Source: Owenia fusiformis
Taxonomy: Eukaryota > Annelida > Polychaeta > Sabellida > Oweniidae
Assembly: GCA_903813345.2 (NCBI GenBank)
Contig: CAIIXF020000008.1
Coordinates: 33,506,867 to 33,570,866, forward strand
DNA length: 64,000 bases
Reading direction: 5' to 3'
Shown one piece after another: positions 10,554-21,400 of this stretch. Under the pieces are notes generated by a model, which saw only the letters and a program-made list of their open reading frames with translations, did not search any database and had not been told where the DNA came from. Positions within the stretch are counted from its first letter, which is position 1, and every line of letters starts with the position of its first letter. The position numbers were made by a program, and so were the translations under genes.

Positions 10554-11055
10554 GCCTGTTGTTTTGACTTTGGTGATTTCACATCACTGAAGTTTAAACA
10601 TACACCAGTTGGAGAACCAGAGCCGAGGATACAGGACTTAGGAGTTTTACAGAGCCTGTTGTTTTGACTTTGGTGATTTCATATCACTGAAGTTTAAACA
10701 TACACAAGTTGGAGAACCAGAGCAGAGGATACAGGACTTAGGAGTTTACAGAGCCTGTTGTTTTGACTTTGGTGATTTCACATCACTGAAGTTTAAACAT
10801 ACATCCGTTGAAGAACCAGAGCCGAGGATACAGGACTTAGGAGTTTACAGAGCCTGTTGTTTTGACTTTGGTGATTTCACATCACTGAAGTTTAAACATA
10901 CACCAGTTGGAGAACCAGAGCCGAGGATACAGGACTTAGGAGTTTACAGAGCCTGTTGTTTTGATTTTGGTGATTTCACATCACGGAAGTTTAAACAGAC
11001 ACCAGTTGGAGAACCAGAGCCGAGGATACAGGACTTAGAAGTTTACAAAGCCCGT
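10554..11055 (+). repeat. 99-bp tandem repeat, five units (copy 2)
   Basis: Exact counterpart at +5175 of the repeat at 5379-5880, including the one-base insertion that breaks the frame after the first unit and the open frame 10642-11127. Confidence 0.93.
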
Positions 11056-11138
11056 TGTTTTGTTTTGATACAAGTGTATCGCTCAAGGGCATCAGTGTTT
11101 GAGAGCAAGACCCAAGACAGTTGCTGAGTTTAAGGTTT

Positions 11139-11345
11139 ATGGAATTGGATGTTCCTTTTATCATATTGGTCTTGGGTGGAATATTATTTGTAATTATATG
11201 CTTTATGATCGTCATATGTTCCCGTGTGTGTATGAGAATAAGGGACGAAGAAGCCTCCGTTTCATCAGTTCAAATACCACCTACAACAGTTCCTGGTTTA
11301 GAATCTACCCTAGGCTTCAGCATGAACACTATGAATTTTGTGTAA
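11139..11345 (+). CDS. Small single-pass membrane protein ORF (copy 2), hypothetical
   Basis: Unchanged 68-codon copy of the frame at 5964-6170, with the same hydrophobic segment and basic stop-transfer. Identity between copies says nothing about selection because the whole duplicate is nearly identical. Confidence 0.35.
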   Translation: MELDVPFIILVLGGILFVIICFMIVICSRVCMRIRDEEASVSSVQIPPTTVPGLESTLGFSMNTMNFV

Positions 11346-12607
11346 AGATAGCTGTTTCCTACAATTAGAAGATACACGACTTACAATCATATATGAACAT
11401 TTTATATGGCGGATAACAATGGTGTGAACAAGTTTCAACAGTGATCGTCAATAATACATGGACTTTTGAGTTATGACAAGTGATGATGCAGAGAATTGTT
11501 CTTTGATTATATGAACTCTGGATATTATTATATACAGCATTAGTGATAGTGATAATTCATTTCGTTATATGGACTCTGTAGTTTTTAGGATAGAATCAAG
11601 AAAATAACTTCATTACATACTTGAAATTAAATGTACTTTTATTTGGGCTTATAAACGCCACAATATATTGTTTTGTATTATATATATAAAATTATATATT
11701 CTGTTTAATTCTTTAGGGACAAAGCACATTTAACGTGTGCCGTGCAATCCACAAGTAAACACCGTTTACTAAACAGTGGTCTTTTTATTAGCCACACTAC
11801 CACATATCCACAAAAAAGGCCAAACTGTTACAGTACCTTAACACATTGACACGACTCTCTATGTAATGTAATAGGCTATTTATGTGTTGCCAGATGTCAA
11901 TTGATATCGAATGTATCTAGGAATTAACGTAATGATATTGCAGATCTCTACGACGGCGATGGATGGTTTTTTCTCCTCGCATTTGCTGGTAAGGCCAGCA
12001 TTTTTGCTAGGATCATTATTGTATTTTGGCTCCGAATTCGAATCACAAAGAACCTCAATTAATTGAGTATCAGATATTAATGTTATAATCTTTTCTTATA
12101 GTATTAGAGACTATGCGCGCTTACTTTTCACTTTGTCTCCAAATAAATACACGTAACGTATTCGTCCTTCGATTGACACTTCGATTGACACGGGTATAAA
12201 CAGTTTCTAAACAGTTCTTAGAAGTTTGAATCACGTACGCGTTGATCGCTTCTTCGAAATGAAACCTTTGGCAATATAAAAAACACAATCGCCTAGCATT
12301 TCATTCAGAGCAATCGTGCCTTAATCAAGGTACGCGACGAACCAACTGCTTTTGGCGATAGGAAAAACAGAAATCTGCTAAAATATACTTTCGCCTTCTT
12401 TGTTAGATAAATAGAAGGAATATTTACATTCTAGATTCCTCGTAGCTCTTTTCCGTATATAAACTTTGTGTTACTCGCTATCGCGGGTTGTATGGTAGGT
12501 TTGGTCGGTGCATCGGAAGCTAGGAATGTGTTATTGCCTAAATATCACCTTTTTACTACAGTACATGAGAATCTCATTTTTGTCATTTTAAAAAAAGAAG
12601 AGACAAA

Positions 12608-15388
12608 ATGGAACTAGACAAGTTCACTTTAAGACTCCAGATTTCAAACTTTTTTTAAGCTGAGTCATCCTGAACTTGTAAGCTGAGTCATCCAGAATAA
12701 GCTGAGTCAGCTAGAATATAGACATTTAGACGACTCTTAAGAATGTTATCTTCGACTCCATTGGCTTAACATGGGGATATCATCATATCAACTTTTCGAG
12801 ACTTAAAACCGCTATAACTATCTAACCAAAAGTTGGAGTGAAATTTGGTTTAAAGAATCGGATTCCTGAGGAAACTCTACCCTTAATTCATAACTCATAA
12901 GTTAAATTTGGAGAACCTTTCATGTTGACCTACTTTTCGGACACTATATCTCAAAAGTGGGTCAAAATACTTTCTGACGGCAAAAGGCTAACACTATAAG
13001 CACACTCTTTGCTACCTGTATACAAAATTTTGAAGCAAATAATTTAAGTGTAGTGTCAGAAATATAAAAAATAAGTTAAAACTATAAATTTGACCTAGAT
13101 TTTGACCTAGGCATCTTGGTGTCCAAATTTTGAAGCTAGATAGCTTTTGAGGTCCCTTTCTTTTATAGGCTTTCATTACCCAGTCTATATCTCGTATTTT
13201 ACACTTCAAAAAAATCTTTTTTCCCATTGCCATAACATGGGGCACCAAATTTAGCGATTTTTGAGCTGTCAAAACGCAATAACTTCCGAGCCAAAAGTCG
13301 GATTGAAATTTGGTTTGCAGATTCGGATTCCTGAGAAAATTCTACCCTTTATTCATAACTCATACGTTAAATTTTGAGAACTTTTAAGTTTGACCTACTT
13401 TTCGGACACCATATCTCAAAACTGGATCAAAATACTTTCTGACGGCAAATGGTTAACACTATTAGCACACTTTTAGCACACGCATTTTGGTGTCCAAATT
13501 TTAAAGCTAGGTAGCTTTTGAGGTCCCTTTCGTTTATAGGCTTTCATTATCTTAAGCTGTATTCAGTCTATATTTAGTATTTTACACTTCAAAAAAAACG
13601 TTTTCCCATTGACTTAACATGGGGCACAAATTTAGCTATTTTTGAGCTTTCAAAACACCATAACTTCCGTGATCGAAATTTGGTTTGCAGATTAAGATTC
13701 CTGAGAAAATTCTACACTTATTTCATAATTCATATGTTGAATTTGGAGAACTTGCTGTTCTGACCTACTTTTCGGACCCCATATCTCAAAATCGGTAAGA
13801 GTAATCAAAAAACGATTTGCCTTACGGAATTAGCGTTTTTTCAAAGGAACATGATGAAAAAAACCTGGAGCGAAAATACTGAATGACGACTGAGAAAACT
13901 GGCAAAATAGTAAAAACACAAGATTTTGACCTAGTTCTTGACCTTTGACCTAGATAAAAATTTGACCTAATTTCCCAGAAAGCCGGATACAGTCCTTAGT
14001 TAACCATGTAAGTTGGATTAAGTTAGCTGTTATAGTTGACGAGAAATTTGGTGAGGAGGAAGAAAAAAGAATAACTAGACATGTAAATTGAACAAGTTCA
14101 ATTTAAGACTCCAGATTTCAGACTTTTTTTAAGCTGAGTCATCCAAATACTTGTAAGCTGAGTCATTCAGAATAAGCTGAGTCAGCTAGAATATAGACAT
14201 TTAGACAACTCTTAAATATGTTATCTTCGACTCCATTGGCTTAACATGGGGATATCATCTTATCAGAAGTTGGATCGAAATTTGGTTTAAAGATTCTGAT
14301 TCCTGAGAAAATTCTACCCTTAATTCATAACTCATACGTTAAATTTGGAGAACTTTATATTTTGACCTACTTTTCAGACACCATATCTCAAAAGTGGGTC
14401 AAAATACTTTCTGACGGCAGAAGGCTAACACTATAAGCACACTCTTTGCTACATGTATACAAAATTTCGAAGCAAATCATTAAAGTGTAATGTCAGAATC
14501 GCAAAAATAAGAAAAACTATATATTTGACCTAGATTTTGACCTAGGCATTTTGGTGTCCAAATTTTAAAGCTAGATAGCCTTCGAGGTCCCCTTCTTTTA
14601 TAGGCTTTCAGAATGTTAAGGTGTACTCAGTTTATATCTGGTATTTTACACTTCAAAAAAATCTTTTTTCTCATTGACATAACATGGGGCAACAAATTTA
14701 GCGATTTTTGAGCTTTCAAAACGCCATAACTTCCGAACAGATTCGGATTCCTGGGAAAATTCTACACTTAATTCATAACTCATATGTTAAATTTGGAGAA
14801 CTTTTTATTTTTACCTATTTTTCGGACACCATATCTCAAAAGTGGGTCAAAATACTTTCTGACGGCAAAAGGCTAACACTATTAGCACACTCTTTGCTAC
14901 CTGTATACAAAATTTTGAAGTAAATTATTAAAGTGTAGTGTCAGAATCGTAAAAATAAGGAAAAACTATGAATTTGACCTAGATTTTGACCTTGGCATTT
15001 TGGTGTCCAAATTTTGAAGCTATGTAGCTTTTGAGGTCCCCTTCTTTTATAAGCATTCATTATGTTAAGCTGTACTCAGTCTATATCTTGTATTTTACAC
15101 TTCGAAAAATTTTTCCCATTGACTTAACATAGGCACCAAATTTAGCGATTTTTGAGCTTTCAAAACGCCATAACTTCCGAACCGGAAGTCTGATCCAAAT
15201 TTGGTTTCCAGATTCGGATTCCTGAGAAAATTCTACCCCTAATTCATAACTCATATTCTACACTTATTTCATAACTTACATGTTGAATTTGGAGAACTTT
15301 TTGTTCTGGCCTACTTTCCGGACGCCATATCTCAAAATCGGTAAGAGTAATCAAAATTCTGATGTCATATTTTTGATTCGCCTTTTCC
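12608..15388 (+). repeat. Higher-order AT-rich repeat block (copy 2 and extension)
   Basis: Repeats the block of 7433-8604, then extends. A second higher-order unit starts near 14092, again led by a triple TGAGTCA cluster, with module copies near 14265, 14715 and 15170. The spacing of the two leaders is about 1.48 kb. A perfect AGGTCA DR1 element lies at 13939-13951. No coding frame is conserved. Confidence 0.85.
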
Positions 15389-15391
15389 TAA

Positions 15392-17801
15392 TGCCTGGGT
15401 CACATAGCCGCCGGGCGTCTTGATCTAATCGTGAGTATGGTCATATTAGTACAGGCATCGTACGGCGCCCGCAATCAATTGAATCTGAAAGACATCGCAC
15501 GGGTATCGCAAGGCTATCTGCCGATGGCCGTACGGCACCCGCCAGGACATCGGTCGATTTACAGGCCTCTAGATTTATACTTAATCCCTGTATGACCCAG
15601 TATGACTGTTCCACATGGCGTGAATGCAAGATTTGAAAAAGAAATACACCGATTGACAGGACTTCCAGGATAATAATGTTTTCATGCAATAAAAATAAGA
15701 AAAAGAAGATCCTCTTTAATGAGTAAATAGGTTCAATATTTAGAAAAAATGCTGACATGGAGTCCCTATTCATAATTTTTCAAATTGTTTGATTGATATT
15801 TTTACTATCATTGGGTACTTCACTTGAAAGAAAACGTATTGTTTCAATAAAAACACTGTATTTATGCCCAGAAAGTACTCATGGTGAAATATATGAGCGT
15901 CTAAAATCACTTGCCATACTGCACGTGGTCTTTTCATCAAAGTGCACCCTGACCTTAATTCATTTTTAGATCTTTCATATAAAAACAAATTACTATGTCT
16001 ACCTGTCCACCCGATGCTATTAGCAAAATTCAATATTTCTGTATCATTCTTTTGTCTGTTCTCGTAATGAGAATTTGTTTGGTCATAAAAAGAAAGTTCT
16101 CAAATAAATTGGCAATTTTTTCTTCTATTTCAAGTGGAGTACCCTCTTCCCTAGACACATCTAAATTTTAACGTTTGAGTGTAACGAATCAGTTTGAAAA
16201 TTACTTTAAGTATTACGGAAGGCGAAATGTTTATTGCGTAGCATTTTTATTAGGGTGATCGTAGGTGGTAAGTGAGTAGGGTATTCACGCTTGGAGTATT
16301 TCATTTGGACATGTGATTTATGTATGTAATGTAAGGTCATTCTCGGTTTTCACGCAAGCGAGGTATGACAAAGTTACACAGGCAAATGTTTTTAAGATAT
16401 TTCATATTTGTTAAAATTTTCAAAATGCCAAACATTGTATTGTTAAGAACAGGTGTATCGTTTATCGAAGTCCTCGTATGTAACTCTGCTTCATTTCGGA
16501 TCACGGGGCCGACTTTAAGTCGAGTACCTCCTCCCTCCTTAAAAAGGGGGTTAAGGTTGGGTCACCGGAAGTTGAGAGATTTTCGATTTCACCTAGTTTA
16601 TTTCATGTAAGAATAACATTTGTTTTATTAATATTAAATGTTACGAGCTTACCGTAAGTTCAGGAATGATAATAGCTTACCAATCATTTTAGAATAAATG
16701 TAAGGCTGTCTCTGTTACTAAGGGTATTTACACAGTAAAAAACATTTAGATATTATGTTAGAACTGATTTGAAAAAGTACACTAACGCTGTCGGTCAGCT
16801 TAGTATAACGCTGTCGGTCAGCTTGGCTACTACGCCTTTACTTATTGCTCAGAGCAAATATCGAGATTCACAGTTTTTCATAGAGTGTAACGCTGTCGGT
16901 CAGCTAGGCTACTACGCCTTTACGTATTGCTCAGAACAAAATATTATGATTTATAGATTTAGAGTTTAACGCTGTCGGCCAGCCTGACTGCCGAGCAAAG
17001 CGAATATTAAAGAATTTGATATTGACATTGTTCATGTACGATGCTGTCGGTCAGCAAAAATGTTGCTCAGAGTAACATTCAGATGTTGAGATTTGTCATA
17101 TGGAACGGGATGTATAGTTGCTTGGTGTAAATGGACTGATGAATAAATGTCATACTCGCCCACAAGGCCATTACTATTTGAAAGTTAATTTGGTAGTTGT
17201 GTTCTATGTTTTTGGTAAACGTGGAGTTTAGTTTACTTAAGCATAAAAATGTATCACTCTATTCAATGTGTATGACAGACATACACGATTAATGTCAATA
17301 TAAGAACAACTAGATCAACCCACCCACCCAGCCATTCAAATGTGTGTCATTGTTTTACAGTAAGCCTAATCATTCCATTTATGTTTTATAAAAAATCTCT
17401 GACAGTGTGTAGTAATTATAATTCCTTACCTCATTATTTTTAAAACCTTTATATCACTAAAATGAGTAATCATTATTAAGATTTATCAAACAAATCAGCA
17501 CGCAAAGTCCCAAGATGACCGTGCGATGCCACCGGGCGCCGTAAGATAATCGTACGATGACCGGACGGGACACGGCCGGTAAGTACCGATGAGTTTGGTT
17601 GAGAAAAAATCGCCAAGACATCGGCAACTTTTATCTCCGCGATAAAACTCTGCCGGCGCCCGTGCGATGTCAAAAAATAGGCCGATGAGTGGCGATCATC
17701 GCCCGGCGCCCGTACGATGCCCGGGCTCGCCGGCCGATTTTGAACAAAATACTCATCGGCCGGGCGCCGTAGTAAAAATCGGAGCCTATGTGACCAAGGC
17801 A
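15392..17801. mobile_element. Harbinger-like DNA transposon (2.4 kb), probably non-autonomous
   Basis: Terminal inverted repeats TGCCTGGGTCACATAG (15392-15407) and CTATGTGACCAAGGCA (17786-17801) are flanked by TAA at 15389-15391 and 17802-17804. A 3-bp TWA target duplication is the mark of PIF/Harbinger transposases. Both ends carry GC-rich subterminal copies of words like GGCGCCCGTACGATG (15405-15550 and 17510-17775), far richer in G+C than the surroundings. The interior has only short frames on the minus strand near 15441-16033 that I cannot match to a transposase. The element interrupts a copy of the AT-rich repeat, whose text resumes at about 17876. Confidence 0.75.
16787..17055 (+). repeat. 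Five short copies of GCTGTCGGTCAGC with hairpins
   Basis: GCTGTCGG(T/C)CAGC occurs at 16787, 16810, 16892, 16971 and 17043, mostly preceded by TAAC. Each can fold as a GCTG/CAGC stem. Several are followed after about 30 bases by TTGCTCAGAGCAA-like palindromes (near 16844, 16927, 17064). All sit inside the Harbinger-like element. Confidence 0.8.
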
Positions 17802-17875
17802 TAAGCTACACGATGAAAAAAAGATGAAGGAGTTACGAAGAATGTTGACGAAGATATGATGAAGAATGTTGAAAA

Positions 17876-18055
17876 TGTAAGATTTCACCTAGCTCTTGAC
17901 CTTTGACCTAGATAAGAATTTGACCTAATTTCCCAGAAAGCCGGATACAGTCTTTAGTTAACCTTGTAAGTTGGATTAAGGAAGATGTTATAGTTGGAGA
18001 GAAAATCTGTCAGGAGGGAGAAAGAAAGAAAGAAAGAAAGAATGAAAAAGAATAA
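17876..18055 (+). repeat. Resumed AT-rich repeat and GAAA microsatellite
   Basis: The text around TTTCCCAGAAAGCCGGATACAG matches 13970-14060, with a second perfect DR1 at 17897-17909. It runs into a GAAA-type microsatellite at about 18020-18045. Confidence 0.75.
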
Positions 18056-18059
18056 TAAG

Positions 18060-18218
18060 AAAACAGGCAAAAACAATAGACTCCAGATTTTCAATCTGGA
18101 GTCTAATAAAAATAATAATAAGAAAACAGGCAAAAACAATAGACTCCAGATTTCATCTGGAGTCTAATAAAGAAAACAGGCAAAAACAATAGACTCCATA
18201 TTTTCAATCTGGAGTCTA
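18060..18218 (+). repeat. Three tandem perfect or near-perfect hairpins
   Basis: AAACAGGCAAAAACAA followed by a 12-bp stem (TAGACTCCAGAT / ATCTGGAGTCTA) recurs three times. Hairpins are at 18077-18105, 18140-18166 and 18190-18218, with loops of 3-5 bases; the third has one mismatch in its stem. The stem word ACTCCAGATTTC is also part of the AT-rich repeat leader (near 7459, 12634, 14107). They end about 200 bp before the dehydrogenase start codon. Confidence 0.9.
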
Positions 18219-18416
18219 ATTATTAATAAAGTTAATGAAAAATAAATAATATATAGACAAGAAGGATGTTTGTATTTGCTTTGTGATGTATTTCAACATA
18301 TCAGACATATGACAAATTGGTTTCATATATTTATGTATAATACATATAATTTATATGATTTAAGATACGTATTTCTGTTCATGCTCTCATAACCGTTTAA
18401 AAGCTTGGGCAAGGCT

Positions 18417-21400
18417 ATGATGAGTGCCTTCGTTTTCCTATTGTTATGTTTCGCATCTTGCCATGCGGGAAAACCTGAAATTGAGGAAATGAACAAGAAA
18501 TGCAATGGGATGCAACATTACGAGATACAGAAAGGTGATCGAATGTGGAAAATGTGCAATTCTGTGAGTAATCTGTAGTTTCATCATAAATCAGATAATG
18601 TTTGTTATTTCTTTTGCGTTATCTAAAAAGACAAAAGCAGCATATGCAAGTTGGAAATCCTATTTTGATCATCTTATATAAGTATCTAATATGATAATGG
18701 TATTCTAAATGGATTTAACATTGCTTTCTATGCTTTAGTACTAAACTATATTATCAAATCTGCATGCCGTACTTAGCTATGGTATGAACATGGACTACCC
18801 CTTAACTTGAGTTACTAACCAAATGAAAAAAGTAATCTTTATTTTTTCAGGAAAACTATTGTTATTTAAACGATATCATTAATATTTAGGTTAAAGATGA
18901 TTATCAAGCGAGATACGGTCGCCTTGGTCAATGGAATTGTAAATTATATGTCAAAAGTGGTGATGCTTACACTATAAAGGTAACACGTATATAAGACGTG
19001 TGCTTGTTCTGTTGGTATTAGCGCATAATTTTAAATTGAAATTAAGCCGATGCAAATCTACTTATAGTAATGAGATATCAAAAAAATTGTTTTCTAGTTT
19101 GGAAATCATAAGTCAATCTGGTATCCGTTAATCTTGACCTTAACTTTGGAACCAGAATACTCATTTTATCATGAATGCCACCATTTTATATAAAACTATT
19201 TCCTAACTCAATCCTACAAAATAATTCACTAGGTCAAAATTATAACTATGAAGAAACGAAGAATGTTCATCCACATTTTGATTGACCACGAAGGCAATTT
19301 GATTGGAGAACAAAAAGGACCATTTAGGAGAGACACGTGTATCAGTTTGAGTGGTACGTGTAGCCTTTTGATTTATAAACACGTTGATATATTTACAAAA
19401 GTACTTTTATTGATTTTGAAAATTATTTATCGTCTTCGTTTTTCTTGTTAGAATATTGGGAGAACTACGGAAATCCCGTTGGCGGCACTCGCTACTCGCC
19501 TTTACTCGACATTAATGTTAACAACGTCAAAAAACTGAAGTTAGCTTGGACTTACCGATATGGAACAGGCCACGAGAGATATGAAGCTGAAAAGTTTAAT
19601 TTAGACGACCAATCAACTCCAATTATGGTGGAAGACGGCTCGAAACATAGTAAAATACTTTCCATTATTGTGAATAAAATGGAGTCTATAAAGTTGAATA
19701 TGGCATTGATTGACTAATTGGTTCATAAGATTTATATTAGCCTATATTGAAGGTTGACAGGTCATTTGTCAATAATATGCCTCAAATATCTTGTCATGCT
19801 AAAATTATTATCTAATCATAAGTGGACGCGGATCGGTAAAAATGGTAGAGATTAAAAGGTGGATTGGATCGAGTGGATTGGATTCATGTAAAAGGTGGAT
19901 TGGATCGGGAATCTTCAAAATGTGGGATTTCTTATAAAAAAAATTCCGTTGATCTCCCTCTAAACAATTTCTCTCTACAGTATTACAGGTCCCTTTTGAG
20001 AAATCAGAACAAAGTAATGACAAATGCATACTCCAATTAGTTCATGGACACTCTTAAGTATTTAACCGCTTTCCCTTGTAAATCAACTTTTGTAAGACAT
20101 AGATCTTTAGAAAAAGAAAACCTGTCATTCAAATTGATGTGTGAATGTTCACAAAACATTTCTGGTATGTTCAGTTTGGATTGAAAACAGATGATATGGA
20201 TCTTCAAACCAGTCTGCCTTATGATTTATGAAATGTCTCAAATTACACTTGGAATGAATAAGATCGTGTATCAGAAAGCGGGTACCAGGTCATCCTCCTA
20301 GCCCACCTAAGCAAAATAATATTACATCTATTATTTGACATTGTGCAAGTGTAGAGAGCACTAATCTTCCTAAAGGGAGATCAATAGAATTTTTTAAAGG
20401 AAAAACCATATTTTGAAGATAGCCAATCCAATCCACCTTTTACATGAATCCAATCCACTCGATCCAATCCACCTTTTAATCTTTACCGTAAAAATAGCCA
20501 CAGTGTAGAACTGAAAGTGTATCCTCACTACATACAGGGTGCTTCATATGTATGCACCCCATCTAAAATTATGTATGAAGCATTGCCACCCTATTATGTT
20601 ATATACCATTTTGTTCCTCATAGAAGGTTACATAAAAGTGCAAAGTTTCAGGATCCAGGGTTGCCCTTGAAAAAAGATACAATGTACCAAAGTATGTGGG
20701 TACGGGGTTATTAGGGGCAATTTCTGGTCATTTTGAGGGCAATTTAAAGGACAATTTTTTTTTTTTTTTTAAAATCAAATGTAACATATTTGCAGGTTTA
20801 AGTGGCTACAACTTCCATGAGGGACTATTAGGTGCCACATAATGGTATCAGGGTGGTCAAAAAAACGGCAACCCTAGTTTTTCCTAATATCTTTGTCATT
20901 CTAGGAAATAACTCCCTGATATTTTACACATTTGTACATCATTCAATTTCCTACCAACCTACCATATTTCATGACCACCAGACTGATAGTCACACTATTA
21001 CTGCATTTTAAGCAACATACCCCAGATGGCCACTTTCGAGCTGTCTGAGCTGGCCTGATATCCAAATGAACTCCATTTCCAACTTGATTCACTGGTAAAC
21101 TCTAACAATTATGTATTCTTGGGGAGCCAAGCACTTTATGAAGTAGTGGAAAGCCACCTTCACACAAACAGGTGCACAGTTTAGTGTGTCCTCAGAAGAT
21201 AGGGTCCTTTACCTTTGAGGATGCTAACGGATATGCAATAACTGTCAACATCAAACTCTATTTTGTGATTCCCATGGAGTTCTTGGGGACTTTAGGTGAA
21301 CCCAGGGGGTTAAAAGGCAGCAACAGTGGTTCCAACAGGAAGGAACCATACCACATACACCAAATGATGCACAATAATGTCTTTGGGACCACTTCAATGA

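Larger units (their letters stand above)
8896..13785 (+). repeat. Tandem segmental duplication, copy 2
   Basis: Second copy of the 5175-bp unit, from the satellite through the 99-bp repeat, the membrane ORF, the spacer and the AT-rich repeat block. It continues past 13785 with sequence absent from copy 1, so this copy keeps the ancestral right flank. The near identity means either a very recent event or an assembly duplication. Confidence 0.93.

Noticed and set aside
17476-17888. Minus-strand Arg-rich frames of 108 and 72 codons
   Set aside because: They are translations of the GC-rich subterminal repeats of the Harbinger-like element.
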